Assembly (NCBI GenBank): GCA_004297775.1
Contig: SCUE01000007.1
Span: forward strand, 1-64,000
Direction of reading: 5' to 3'
DNA from: Chloroflexota bacterium
GTDB taxonomy: Bacteria; Chloroflexota; UBA6077; FW602-bin22
DNA length: 64,000 nucleotides
The position numbers and the translations under genes were made by a program. The notes under the pieces were generated by a model, which ran no database searches, was not told the DNA's origin, and saw nothing but the letters and a program-made list of their open reading frames with translations. Of this stretch, positions 16,194 to 24,767 are shown in pieces (the first letter of the stretch is position 1; each line of letters opens with the position of its first letter).

Positions 16194-18146
16194 ATGAATC
16201 GATTCCGGAAGTTTGCCAACGCGGTCGCCAGAGTCGTGGCGGTCGCGGGCATGTTGCTCGGCACACTGCCGTTCGCGGCCGCGGCCGCGGCGGCGCCGAA
16301 TGATCCCGATGGGTACTTCAGCGAGACCGGGTTCGCGGTCGGTGAAGCCAAGTTCTGGGACTACTTCAACGCGCGCGGCGGGCTGCGAACCTTTGGCTAC
16401 CCAGCGTCGCGCGTGTTCATGCTCGACGGGTTCAAGGTCCAGTTGTTCCAGCGGCGGGCACTGCAATTGGCGGTCGACGGCAATGTCACGCAGTTGAACC
16501 TGCTCGACCATCCGTTCCTGCCGTACACCAGCTTCAACGGCGCGACGATTCCGGCACTGGACAGCGATCTCCTGAAGAGCGCGCCGACTCCGGGCTCGCC
16601 CGCCTACGGCGAGGGGATCCTCGACTACGTCGACAACAACTCGCCGAACACCGCCCTTGGACGGAACGTTGGGTTCAACCGCACATTCCGTGCTTCCGTG
16701 ACGATGGCCGAAGCGTTTGCGCGTGGGGGCGGCAACTCGGGACTGCTCTCCGGGATTCACCTGGAGATGTGGGGCGTGCCGACCAGTCGCTCCGGCGCCG
16801 ACCCGAACAACGGCAACTTCATCTTCCTCCGGTTCCAGCGCGGCGTCATGCACTACGACGCCGCCACGGGTCTGACCCAGGGAATGCTGCTGGGCGATCA
16901 TTTCAAGCAGATCCTGACAGGCGTGAACTTGCCGGGAGACCTCGCGAGTCAGGCGAAGGACAGCCCCTACCTGCATGCTTATGACAACTCGCAGGCGAAT
17001 GGCATCCGAGCGGGCAAGAATCTGCCGAACAGCAACCTGAAAGACGCCTTCGAAAAGGAAGCGCCACGCGCGGCGCCGGGCCTGCCGGCGGCGCCCGCCG
17101 CGACGCCAGTGCCAGCCGCGACGGCCGGCGGTCCGGCCCCGACGACGACATCGGGTCTGCGCATGGGGTGGCAAGCGCACCTGTACGGGCACCCGCACGA
17201 CCGCATATTCCGGGCGATCAATGACTCGGGCTTCACGTGGGTAAAGCAGCAGGTTCGATGGGCGACACATAACCCGAATGATCTCGATCAAGCCGTCGAG
17301 TCGGCTTCACGTTCAGGCGTTAAGCTGCTCGCCAGCGTCCTGACGACGCCGCCGGGATTGCGCGGCGGACGCGGCGAGGACGGTCCACCCGACAACTACG
17401 CGGAGTTCGGCAAGTTCGTTGGCGGCCTGGCACAGCGGTACAAGGGCCGGATAAATGCGTACGAGCTGTGGAACGAACAGAACTTCAGCCGCGAATGGGG
17501 CGGCGGCCAGATCAATGCCTGCGACTACGTTCGGCTGCTTCGCGAAGGGTACAACGCGATCAAGGCGGCCGATCCGACCGCGGTCATCATCTCCGGAGCG
17601 CTAACGCCGACCGGTGTGAACGATCCGAATCTGGCGATCGATGACAAGACGTATCTGACTCAAATGTATCAGTGCAACGGCGGAGAGTTCTTGCGGATCG
17701 CTGACGCGGTTGGCGCACACATGGCCGGTTACAACAACGCGCCGGAAGACGGCCCCGGGCAGCAGAGCGTCAACACGCCCGGATATAAGGGCCATATGTC
17801 GTTCTATTTCCGCCGCATCGACGATCTTTACGAAGTCATGCGAAATAACGGCGATCGACGTCAGATGTGGCTGACCGAGTACCACTGGGCCGCGGCGTCA
17901 GCGCCGGTGCCGGCCGGATACGAATGGACGACGCACCTGAGCGAAGGTCAGGCGTCCGACTTCCTGGCGCGAAGTATCCAGTCGATCCGTTCATCCCGTC
18001 CGTGGGTGGGCGCGGTCTTCATCTGGAATCTCAATTTCCGCACGTTCCAGGATTACCATAAGTCCGAGACGGCGATCTTCGGATTTCTGAATCCGGACTG
18101 GACGCCGCGGCAGCTCTACAACGCGGTCAAGAGCGTGGCGCGGTAG
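16194..18146 (+). CDS. Secreted two-domain glycoside hydrolase-like protein
   Basis: The 650-residue protein has a signal peptide (1 to about 34, ending AAAAAAAP). Residues about 40-290 form a repeat-type domain with ETGFAVGEAKFWDYF, GGLRTFGYPASRVF and VQLFQRRALQL, a pattern frequent in Chloroflexi exoproteins, then a Pro/Ala linker (295-320). The C-terminal TIM barrel (about 322-650) has WVKQQVRWA, the acid/base motif YELWNEQNFSREWG and nucleophile-type MWLTEYHWA. RBS GGAGAGGGAAAG precedes ATG 16194. It probably acts on an extracellular polysaccharide, with the N-terminal domain binding envelope or substrate. Exact GH family is uncertain. Confidence 0.78.
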   Translation: MNRFRKFANAVARVVAVAGMLLGTLPFAAAAAAAPNDPDGYFSETGFAVGEAKFWDYFNARGGLRTFGYPASRVFMLDGFKVQLFQRRALQLAVDGNVTQLNLLDHPFLPYTSFNGATIPALDSDLLKSAPTPGSPAYGEGILDYVDNNSPNTALGRNVGFNRTFRASVTMAEAFARGGGNSGLLSGIHLEMWGVPTSRSGADPNNGNFIFLRFQRGVMHYDAATGLTQGMLLGDHFKQILTGVNLPGDLASQAKDSPYLHAYDNSQANGIRAGKNLPNSNLKDAFEKEAPRAAPGLPAAPAATPVPAATAGGPAPTTTSGLRMGWQAHLYGHPHDRIFRAINDSGFTWVKQQVRWATHNPNDLDQAVESASRSGVKLLASVLTTPPGLRGGRGEDGPPDNYAEFGKFVGGLAQRYKGRINAYELWNEQNFSREWGGGQINACDYVRLLREGYNAIKAADPTAVIISGALTPTGVNDPNLAIDDKTYLTQMYQCNGGEFLRIADAVGAHMAGYNNAPEDGPGQQSVNTPGYKGHMSFYFRRIDDLYEVMRNNGDRRQMWLTEYHWAAASAPVPAGYEWTTHLSEGQASDFLARSIQSIRSSRPWVGAVFIWNLNFRTFQDYHKSETAIFGFLNPDWTPRQLYNAVKSVAR

Positions 18147-18166
18147 CGCATCCGGAGGACCAGGGC

Positions 18167-19831
18167 ATGTTGATCCGACACCAGATCGCCCGCCTGCTGC
18201 GAGAAGCAGGTGAGTCCGCGCAAGTGGCCGGCGACCTGCCGGCCGTGGCGATCGACGACGCTTATGTCGAGCGGACCAACAACGCCGCGCGCGGCGACTA
18301 TGCCAGTTCGCTGCCGATGCGTCTCGCGCGCGCGGCCGGGATGCCGCCCGCGGCGATCGCCGAAAAGGTCCTCCGGCGAGTCCTTCCGCACTCGGCGATC
18401 GAACGGATCGAGATTGCGCCACCCGGATTCATGAACGTGACGCTCAGTCGCGACTGGCTGCGGTCGCAGGTGGACGCGATCGTCGACGCGGATGACAACT
18501 TCGGTCGGATCGAATTGGGCAACGGCTCGCGCGTCCAGATCGAGTTCGTGTCGGCGAACCCGACTGGATACCTCACGGCCGCCTCCGGGCGAGCCGGCGC
18601 GCTCGGCGACGCGCTCGGCAACGTCCTCGCGTTTGCCGGCTACCAGATCGAGCGCGAGTATTATGTCAATGACGCTGGCAGTCAGGTCGCGGCGTTCTAC
18701 GGCAGCGTATGGGCGCGATATCGCGAGGTCTTCGGGCTGAACGGAACGATTCCGGACAACGGATACCACGGGCCGGCGATTCGCGAGATTGCGGGCGCGA
18801 TCGCCGAGCAACACGGCCGGGCATTCGTGGAGATGGACGAGGCGACGGCAATCGAGAAGGTCGGCCGGCTCGGCTTGGATGCCGTTCTCATCGCGATCAA
18901 GGAGGATCTGGCGCGCTTCGGGGTCACATTTGATCGCTGGTACAGCGAGGAATCGCTGCACCAAACTCGCGCGATCGACGCGGCGGTCGCCCACCTCCGC
19001 CAGCGTGGCTTTCTCGCTGAGAGAGAGGGCGCGATCTGGTTCACGTCGACCGACATCGGTGACGAACGGGACCACGTGCTCGTTCGCTCGAACGGCGTAC
19101 CGACCTATATGGCGGCCGATATCGCCTACCACCACGACAAGTTCATCGTCCGTGGTTTCGATCGCGTCATCGATATCTGGGGCGCCGACCATCACGGGCA
19201 CGTCCAGGGCATGGTCGCAAGCGTCGAGGCGCTGGGCGTCGATCGATCGCGCTTCACGGTCCTGCTCCACCAGATGGTGACGATCAAGCGCGGGACCGAG
19301 ATCGTCCGCATGTCGAAGCGCGCCGGCGACTACGTCGCGCTCCGCGATGTGCTCGACGAGGTTGGCTCGGATGCCTGTCGCTACTTCTTCCTGGCGCGGA
19401 CCGCGAACGCGCACGTGGATTTCGATCTCGAGCTGGCGAAGCGCGAGTCGGACGACAACCCGGTCTACTACGTGCAATACGGCCACGCGCGGACTGCCAG
19501 CATCCTTCGCCGAGCCGAGGGGATCGACCCGCGGAGCGGCGACACGCGCCATCTGTCCGATGACGCTGAGTTCACGCTGATTCGGAAGCTTCTGCAATTC
19601 CCCGAGATCGTCGAAGTCGCGGCGACGATGCTGGAGCCGCACCATTTGCCGCACTACGCGCGGGAGCTCGCCGCGACGTTCAGCCAGTTTTACGAAACCT
19701 GTCGCGTCCTCGGAGACGACCCGGATGTGACATCGGCGCGACTGAAACTGGTCCTGGCAACCAAGGTGACGCTGCGAAACTGTCTGAGGCTGATGGGGAT
19801 GAGCGCGCCGGAGCGCATGGACCGCGGCTAA
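18167..19831 (+). CDS. argS: Arginyl-tRNA synthetase
   Basis: It charges tRNA-Arg. The 554 residues show the ArgRS N-terminal additional domain (1 to about 100), the class I catalytic domain beginning FVSANPTG, the YYVNDAG strand, the GADHHGHVQ motif, the KMSKS-equivalent VRMSKRAGDY, and the C-terminal anticodon-binding helices ending in LRLMGM. The HIGH position is unusual: residues 137-140 read TAAS in PTGYLTAASGRAGALGD, where many ArgRS have HxGH. The remaining catalytic features are intact, so I infer a functional enzyme with a variant box. RBS GGAGG at 18152-18156 precedes ATG 18167. Confidence 0.94.
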   Translation: MLIRHQIARLLREAGESAQVAGDLPAVAIDDAYVERTNNAARGDYASSLPMRLARAAGMPPAAIAEKVLRRVLPHSAIERIEIAPPGFMNVTLSRDWLRSQVDAIVDADDNFGRIELGNGSRVQIEFVSANPTGYLTAASGRAGALGDALGNVLAFAGYQIEREYYVNDAGSQVAAFYGSVWARYREVFGLNGTIPDNGYHGPAIREIAGAIAEQHGRAFVEMDEATAIEKVGRLGLDAVLIAIKEDLARFGVTFDRWYSEESLHQTRAIDAAVAHLRQRGFLAEREGAIWFTSTDIGDERDHVLVRSNGVPTYMAADIAYHHDKFIVRGFDRVIDIWGADHHGHVQGMVASVEALGVDRSRFTVLLHQMVTIKRGTEIVRMSKRAGDYVALRDVLDEVGSDACRYFFLARTANAHVDFDLELAKRESDDNPVYYVQYGHARTASILRRAEGIDPRSGDTRHLSDDAEFTLIRKLLQFPEIVEVAATMLEPHHLPHYARELAATFSQFYETCRVLGDDPDVTSARLKLVLATKVTLRNCLRLMGMSAPERMDRG

Positions 19832-19847
19832 GGCGATCTGGCCAAGG

Positions 19848-19873
19848 CGCGCGGCGAGTCGGTACGCCGCGCG
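19848..19873. terminator. GC-rich hairpin after argS
   Basis: A perfect 9-bp stem, CGCGCGGCG with CGCCGCGCG and an 8-base loop, lies 16 bases after the argS stop. It lacks a T-run, so termination is only inferred from position. Confidence 0.45.
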
Positions 19874-19956
19874 AGTTCGGTCGAATACTGGCGCCGCGAC
19901 GCGCGGTACACTTCCACCAAGGCATCGGCCGGAACCTCGTCCGGGAGCACACACGC

Positions 19957-20286
19957 GTGGAAATCGCTCGCGACATCGCCATCATCCTGCTCGCGATCAT
20001 CAACATCGTCTGGCTGCTCATTCTCTGCGCAATCGGATTCATCGTTTGGCGATTGTTCGTCCAGTTTCGCGATCGCGTTCCGGCACTCCTGGACGCGGTG
20101 AGCGACATCCTTGCGACCGGGAAGTCGATCGCCGAAACCGGCAAGGCCACCGCGATCAGCGTGAAGGGGACGGCTGACTTCGTCGGTGACGTCGCGGTTA
20201 GCCCGGCCATTCGCGTTGGCAGCCTCAGCGCGGCGATCGCGAAGTTCTTCGCCGTTCTGCTCGGTGGCTCGCGGAGTCGATCGTGA
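19957..20286 (+). CDS. Small membrane protein, hypothetical
   Basis: The 109-residue protein begins with one strong hydrophobic helix (ARDIAIILLAIINIVWLLIL, residues 4-23, continuing to about 32), then an amphipathic region with alternating charges and GKSIAETGKATAISVKG-like small-residue helices. The layout resembles DUF948-type membrane-anchored helical proteins. Start is GTG 19957; a TACACT -10-like hexamer lies at about 19908. It overlaps the next gene by four bases (GTGA), so the two small membrane proteins are a coupled pair. Confidence 0.65.
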   Translation: MEIARDIAIILLAIINIVWLLILCAIGFIVWRLFVQFRDRVPALLDAVSDILATGKSIAETGKATAISVKGTADFVGDVAVSPAIRVGSLSAAIAKFFAVLLGGSRSRS

Positions 20287-20585
20287 AACGACGGCATCCA
20301 CTTGTTTCCGCGTTTCTCTTTCTGACCGGTCTCGGCATGGGATTCATGGCCGGCTGCGTTCTCGCGGCGCTATTGGCGCCCTCGGCCGGAGAGGATTTTC
20401 GTGTGGCGGCGCGGCGCGCGGTCGCGGGTGTCGATCGCGAGTCCGTTCCACCGAGCATCGTCGACGCGATCCTGATGCGAATCCGTCGGGCGCTCGACGC
20501 CGCCCGGGCCGAGCGAATCAGGAGCGAGCGTGAACTGCGCGATCGACACGCCGCGGCGCGGCTCGCTGGCAAGCTACCGGATTAG
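20283..20585 (+). CDS. YtxH-like small membrane protein
   Basis: The 100-residue protein has one N-terminal helix (FLFLTGLGMGFMAGCVLAAL, about 11-30) followed by LAPSAGEDFR, the short motif that follows the membrane helix in YtxH/GvpP-type proteins (usually LxAPxSGxExR). The rest is a basic helical region rich in Arg. Function of the family is not well defined; stress or envelope roles are suggested elsewhere. GTG at 20283 overlaps the upstream membrane gene. Confidence 0.68.
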   Translation: MKRRHPLVSAFLFLTGLGMGFMAGCVLAALLAPSAGEDFRVAARRAVAGVDRESVPPSIVDAILMRIRRALDAARAERIRSERELRDRHAAARLAGKLPD

Positions 20586-20878
20586 CCATTCGGTACGGGA
20601 CCGCGGCGTCACGCGCGTCCCAATACCGCGAGCTACGCACCAGACGCGCGCTGCTCGGTATCTCAGAAAGAGAGATGTCGGGACGGCCGCCCGTCCGCCC
20701 GTCGCCCATCCAACCTCGCGGCGACCGCCCCGTAACCAAACTATGCCGGTGGGAGTGCGCCTCCGAAATAGCCCACAGGTCATGCCAAACGTGCCCACTT
20801 CGGGGGAGCACAGATGGGGCAGGACTTTCGGATACGTTCGGGGGGCTGTCGCCCGAACAACGCGAACGGATTGTTAGC
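20586..20878. other. Intergenic region between convergent genes
   Basis: No convincing gene is seen. A 7-bp perfect hairpin, GTTCGGG with CCCGAAC (20836-20858), lies 20 bases beyond the end of the minus-strand gene and could help terminate it. A plus-strand frame from 20675 is open, but it is Arg/Pro-rich, lacks an RBS and runs into the opposite gene, so I do not call it. Confidence 0.4.
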
Positions 20879-21343
20879 CTACGAGGCCATCCGCGAACGA
20901 GGCCGCCGCAAAGGCACGTCGAACTCCCACGGACCGTGGATCGTGCGGACCGCCGGCAGCGACCAGAGTTCCCGCGTGTAGGGCGCGTATTCGGAAAGCC
21001 GTAGCGTCTTCGGCCGGATTGGCGAAGGCACGCAGGTGAGGCCATGCACCACGAAGCGCAAGCGCCGGGCGTCGGTGCGCGGTCGCGGCACCTGGATGAA
21101 AAACCAGCTCACCGGCGCGTTGAACCGGGTGCCCCAGGAGCCCGGCTCATACTCGCGACCCTGCTCGTCCGCCAAACCGGACAGCTCGCTCAAATCGAGC
21201 GGTCCGGGTTCGCCCCAAACAAAACGCGCCGAGAGGATCAGGACCGCGTCGTTCTCACGAACCGCCAGACCAGCCGCGCGCACCGCGACCCCGTTCATCA
21301 CCCGCCGCTGACTGAATCGCAGCACGCGGGCGATTCGTGACAC
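20879..21343 (-). CDS. Hypothetical protein, beta-rich
   Basis: The 154-residue protein alternates short hydrophobic strands with polar turns, for example AVLILSARFVWGEPG, SWFFIQVPRPRTDARRLRFVVHGL and a C-terminal GPWEFDVPL. That looks like a beta-sandwich, similar to extracellular domains of membrane proteins, but no signal peptide or helix is evident. No family is recognised. It is divergent from the HD-domain gene at 21484. An alternative start is the Met at residue 16, which would shorten it. Confidence 0.6.
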   Translation of the reverse strand: MSRIARVLRFSQRRVMNGVAVRAAGLAVRENDAVLILSARFVWGEPGPLDLSELSGLADEQGREYEPGSWGTRFNAPVSWFFIQVPRPRTDARRLRFVVHGLTCVPSPIRPKTLRLSEYAPYTRELWSLPAVRTIHGPWEFDVPLRRPRSRMAS

Positions 21344-21483
21344 GACCGCGAGATTGTAGTTCGGGACCCCGTTGCTAGAATCGATACGGTGAGTGGGGCT
21401 CGCGACCGCCTGCGTGCAGCGCGGTTACAGCCGGTTGGCGACCCAGCCGGGCATCGCGCACACGATGAACGGAATGAGCCGCA

Positions 21484-22284
21484 ATGACTGATGGCGTCGG
21501 ACCAACGCCGGGCGCGGTACGCGATCTGATTCGAGCAATCCTGACCGGGGATTCTATGACGGCTCTGTGGGGCGTTGCCGATCGTGGATTGCCGGTGCCA
21601 GTGCACTCAGTAGACGTTGCGCTCCTGGCGCTGCCTCGCGCTGAATCGTTCGATCGGCACGCGATCGTGATCTCCGCGCTCATTCATGACATGGGGAAAC
21701 TGGGGGGGACCAGTGAACGCGGACTGTCGCATTCCGCCTTGATGCGCCAGCAACCTCGCGAACCGACGCGCATCGCGATGGATGCGCTGGCTACGGCGGA
21801 ACTTGACGCCTCGGTCACGCTTCCGGTGGAGACGCGACGCCATATCGAGCACATCGTCATCTCCCATCACGGGCGGTACGGTCTCGTGCAGCCAGAGACG
21901 GCTGAGGCGCGATTGGTCGCGGAATGCGACGAACTGTCGGCGACGCGGCATCGCCTCTGCCCGATTGACGCGAACGACATCCTGCCGCTGCTCGTCGAGG
22001 GGTACTCCTGGGTGGGGGCTGCGCGCGTCCTGAAGGTGAGCCGAGAACTTATCAAGAAGCGACTGGCCGACGCGTTGGCGGTGACCGGAGCGCGCGACTG
22101 GTCGAACCTCGTGCCATTGTGGCGCCGCGATGGCGCCGTGCCGATCGGTCCGCCCGAGTTCGCGGCCCGCATCCGATGGATCAAGACGGTGCGACGGCTG
22201 GCGATTCGTCCGGCCGACGAGTTGGCGTCTATTCTGCTCGGCGATGGCGTTCCGGCCTCAATCGCGGTGGAGTCACGGGCGTGA
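21484..22284 (+). CDS. HD-domain phosphohydrolase with helix-turn-helix-like segment
   Basis: The 266-residue protein has the HD metal-binding pattern: H41 in VHSVDVALLAL, the H68-D69 pair in LIHDMGKLGG, then ISHHGRYG and an AECDELS segment carrying the distal Asp. HD proteins hydrolyse phosphate esters of nucleotides or signalling molecules; the substrate here is unknown. After the HD part, VEGYSWVGAARVLKVSRELIKKRL reads like a sigma-type helix-turn-helix, an unusual partner. The C-terminal 60 residues are unassigned. Its stop overlaps the PHP gene by four bases (GTGA), so the two are likely one unit. Confidence 0.75.
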   Translation: MTDGVGPTPGAVRDLIRAILTGDSMTALWGVADRGLPVPVHSVDVALLALPRAESFDRHAIVISALIHDMGKLGGTSERGLSHSALMRQQPREPTRIAMDALATAELDASVTLPVETRRHIEHIVISHHGRYGLVQPETAEARLVAECDELSATRHRLCPIDANDILPLLVEGYSWVGAARVLKVSRELIKKRLADALAVTGARDWSNLVPLWRRDGAVPIGPPEFAARIRWIKTVRRLAIRPADELASILLGDGVPASIAVESRA

Positions 22285-22949
22285 TTCGCGTAGACATGCA
22301 CAGCCACACGTTACGATCGAGTGATTCCGCGACGCCGTTCGAGCGCGTTCGACGCGCGTGCGAGCACCGGCACATCGGCGCGATTGCGATAACCGATCAC
22401 AACCGGATCGATGGCGCGCTCGAATGCGCCGAGCAGTGGACGACGCCGCGGGTGATCGTTGGCGAGGAAATTCGTACATCTGAGGGCGAGATCATTGGCC
22501 TGTTCCTACGCGAGTTCATTCCGCCTCGACTATCGCCCGAGGAAACCATCGCGGAGATTCGCCGCCAAGGCGGAGTCGTCTACGTTCCGCACCCGTTCGA
22601 TCCGATCCGGCGATCGGTCATCACCCGTGCGGCACTTGATAGGGTCGCCGGAAGCATCGATGCGATCGAGGTGTTGAACGGTCGTCTACACGTCGCTGCG
22701 CGAAACACCGAGGCGGGCGACTATGCGCGATCACACCGGCTGCTGGCGGGCGCCGGCAGCGACGGACATATCGCACGCGAAATCGGCCGCGTTGGCGTTG
22801 AGATGCCGGAGTTCACCACGGCGGCCGAGTTCAAGGCGAGCCTGGCGAAGGGGATGGTCTTCGGCACGCCGGCGCACCCGATCGTTCACCTGGCATCGTC
22901 CTGGACGAAGTTCCGAAAGAAGTACCTGCCAGGATGGCGATCGATCTAG
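22281..22949 (+). CDS. PHP-domain metal-dependent phosphoesterase
   Basis: The 222-residue protein (GTG start at 22281, overlapping the HD gene) has the PHP signature: MHSHT (H7, H9), then ITDHN (D39, H40), a central GEEIRTSEGEIIGLF, PHPFD, and a late AGSDGH. These residues bind three metals in the family. Stand-alone PHP proteins of this size act on phosphorylated nucleotides or sugar phosphates (nucleoside 3',5'-bisphosphatase-like YciV is the nearest type I can name). The exact substrate cannot be read from sequence. Pairing with an HD phosphohydrolase suggests consecutive phosphate-removal steps. Confidence 0.83.
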   Translation: MIRVDMHSHTLRSSDSATPFERVRRACEHRHIGAIAITDHNRIDGALECAEQWTTPRVIVGEEIRTSEGEIIGLFLREFIPPRLSPEETIAEIRRQGGVVYVPHPFDPIRRSVITRAALDRVAGSIDAIEVLNGRLHVAARNTEAGDYARSHRLLAGAGSDGHIAREIGRVGVEMPEFTTAAEFKASLAKGMVFGTPAHPIVHLASSWTKFRKKYLPGWRSI

Positions 22950-22984
22950 GCACTGAGGCAGGCGCCGTCGGACGTGCGGCTATG

Positions 22985-23623
22985 TCAACGAGATTCGATG
23001 TAAGAGCGTATCGCCGCGATCAACGCCTGCACACCCGGTAGCGCGGGCGCCCCCTGGGACTGCGGATTCGGAATCACGAGGTGCGCCAGCCAGCGCGTCG
23101 GCAACGTGAAGCGGGGGTAACTGTGCATCACATCATGCCGGTACCACGCGGTCGCGGTGGCCAATTCGGACCCGCGCTCAGCGATGTCACGGTTGATACG
23201 GCGCAAGACGCGCTCGTCATCGGGCGTATCCACGTAGACAGTCAGGTCGAATCGGGTGCGAAGGTCATCATCCCAGAGGACGAGATGCCCATCGACAATC
23301 AGGAGATCGCGCGCTTCGACCGTCCACCGATCAATCTTACGTGCGGCCTGCCGCGTGCCTGGAACCGGCATCGTGACCGGACTGCCGCCGGCGATCGTGT
23401 CGACCGCATCGACCAGCGCTGGCCAGAGGACCGAATCCGGCCGATTGGCGGTGCGTATCTTGTCACGCTCCTCATCGCCCGAATGCGACGTCCAATCGCG
23501 GAAGAAGTGATCCTGATGGATGATCGCGGTCGAATAGCCGGACAGCGCCTCGACCACCAGACGAGCGATCGTCGATTTTCCGGACGCGGAGCCGCCGGCG
23601 ATTCCAACGAGGATGGGGCGCAC
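22985..23623 (-). CDS. udk: Uridine kinase / phosphoribulokinase family
   Basis: It phosphorylates uridine and cytidine in pyrimidine salvage. The P-loop is GGSASGKST (10-18), followed by IIHQDHFFRDW with the substrate-binding region, and DLLIVDGHLVLWDDDLRTRFDLTVYVDTP (in part) that matches the udk Walker B zone. Length (212) is normal. The Tyr of the usual QDxYY is replaced by His-Phe-Phe, and this family also includes nicotinamide riboside kinase-like enzymes, so substrate is not certain. Start GTG 23623 is divergent from rlmN with a 36-base gap. Confidence 0.78.
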   Translation of the reverse strand: MRPILVGIAGGSASGKSTIARLVVEALSGYSTAIIHQDHFFRDWTSHSGDEERDKIRTANRPDSVLWPALVDAVDTIAGGSPVTMPVPGTRQAARKIDRWTVEARDLLIVDGHLVLWDDDLRTRFDLTVYVDTPDDERVLRRINRDIAERGSELATATAWYRHDVMHSYPRFTLPTRWLAHLVIPNPQSQGAPALPGVQALIAAIRSYIESR

Positions 23624-23659
23624 GTTGCCCGGGATGATAGCGTCGCGGATACTCAGTCA

Positions 23660-24760
23660 GTGCAATCGCTGGTAGGAATGACGCCCGAGCAGATCGCGGA
23701 GGCGATGGTCGCGATCGGCGAGCCGGCATTTCGCGGGCGGCAGATCGCGCATTGGATCTACCCGAAACACGCCGCCGCGTTTGCCGAGATGAGCGATCTT
23801 CCAGCCGAGCTACGTACGCGACTCGCCGAGAGTTTCGCCGTCTCGCCGGTGACAGCCGTGCACATCGAGTCGTCGGACGACGAGCGAACCGAAAAGGCGC
23901 TCTTTTCGCTTGGGCCAATCGCCGGTCGCCTGGCCGAGGGTCCGCTGGCGGAGCGGCGCGCCCGGTTCAACACCGTGGAAGCCGTGTACATGGAGTATCC
24001 GGGACGCGGCACCGTCTGTGTTTCGTCACAGGCCGGCTGCGCGATGGGATGCGTGTTCTGCGCGACTGGTCAGGCCGGGTACATTCGCGACTTGGAACCG
24101 GGCGAGATCGTTGGTCAGGCATTGCACTTCGCGCGGGTTGCCCGCGAGCGGCGCGGGCCGGACGGCCGAGTCACGAACATCGTGTTCATGGGCCAGGGCG
24201 AGCCGATGATGAACTTCGATCGCGTGTGGGGTTCGATCGAACTACTGCATCGATCGGATTGCTTTGGTCTCGGCGCGCGGCACATCACCGTCTCGACGGT
24301 CGGAATCGTGCCTGGGATCCGCCGGCTGGCGACGATGCCGCTGCCGGTGAATCTGGCCGTCTCGCTGCACGCCGCGGACGACGCGCTGCGCGGATCACTC
24401 GTGCCAGTGAACCGACGATTTCCGATCGGCGAAATCATGTCGGCGTGTCGCGACTACATCGCCGCGACGCGACGTCGAGTCAGCTTCGAATACACCTGCA
24501 TCGATGGCGTCAACGATCGCGATTCGGACGCCGAATCGCTGGCGCGCCTCCTACGGGGGATGCTGTGCCACGTCAATCTGATCGCCCTGAATCCGGGCGG
24601 AAGCCCCGCCTTCGCGCCGTCGAGCCGCGAGCGCGTTCGCTCGATGGCCAGTGTGCTGAACGCCCGCGGTGTGACGACGACGATTCGCGACACGCGGGGG
24701 CAATCGATTAGCGCCGCCTGCGGACAGCTACGCGCCCGGGTCCTGGCCGACGCGTCGTAG
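23660..24760 (+). CDS. rlmN: Dual-specificity RNA methyltransferase RlmN
   Basis: This radical-SAM enzyme methylates C2 of A2503 in 23S rRNA and A37 in some tRNAs. The iron-sulfur motif CxxxCxxC is C127, C131 and C134 in GCAMGCVFCATG; NIVFMGQGEPMMNFD and the STVGIVPGIRRLA stretch follow, and the C-terminal Cys of RGQSISAACGQL is the expected catalytic Cys. I placed the start at GTG 23660, which gives a normal N-terminus (SLVGMTPEQIAEAM); ATG 23678 is possible. No strong RBS is visible. The open frame extends far upstream across udk but that is shadow. Confidence 0.93.
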   Translation: MQSLVGMTPEQIAEAMVAIGEPAFRGRQIAHWIYPKHAAAFAEMSDLPAELRTRLAESFAVSPVTAVHIESSDDERTEKALFSLGPIAGRLAEGPLAERRARFNTVEAVYMEYPGRGTVCVSSQAGCAMGCVFCATGQAGYIRDLEPGEIVGQALHFARVARERRGPDGRVTNIVFMGQGEPMMNFDRVWGSIELLHRSDCFGLGARHITVSTVGIVPGIRRLATMPLPVNLAVSLHAADDALRGSLVPVNRRFPIGEIMSACRDYIAATRRRVSFEYTCIDGVNDRDSDAESLARLLRGMLCHVNLIALNPGGSPAFAPSSRERVRSMASVLNARGVTTTIRDTRGQSISAACGQLRARVLADAS

Positions 24761-24767
24761 GGCTGCG

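Noticed and set aside
20675-21004. Plus-strand 109-codon frame between convergent genes
   Set aside because: No RBS, low-complexity Arg/Pro composition, and it overlaps a more protein-like minus-strand gene.
23081-23659. Long open frame through udk ahead of rlmN
   Set aside because: It is antisense to udk, and the RlmN family start fits 23660.
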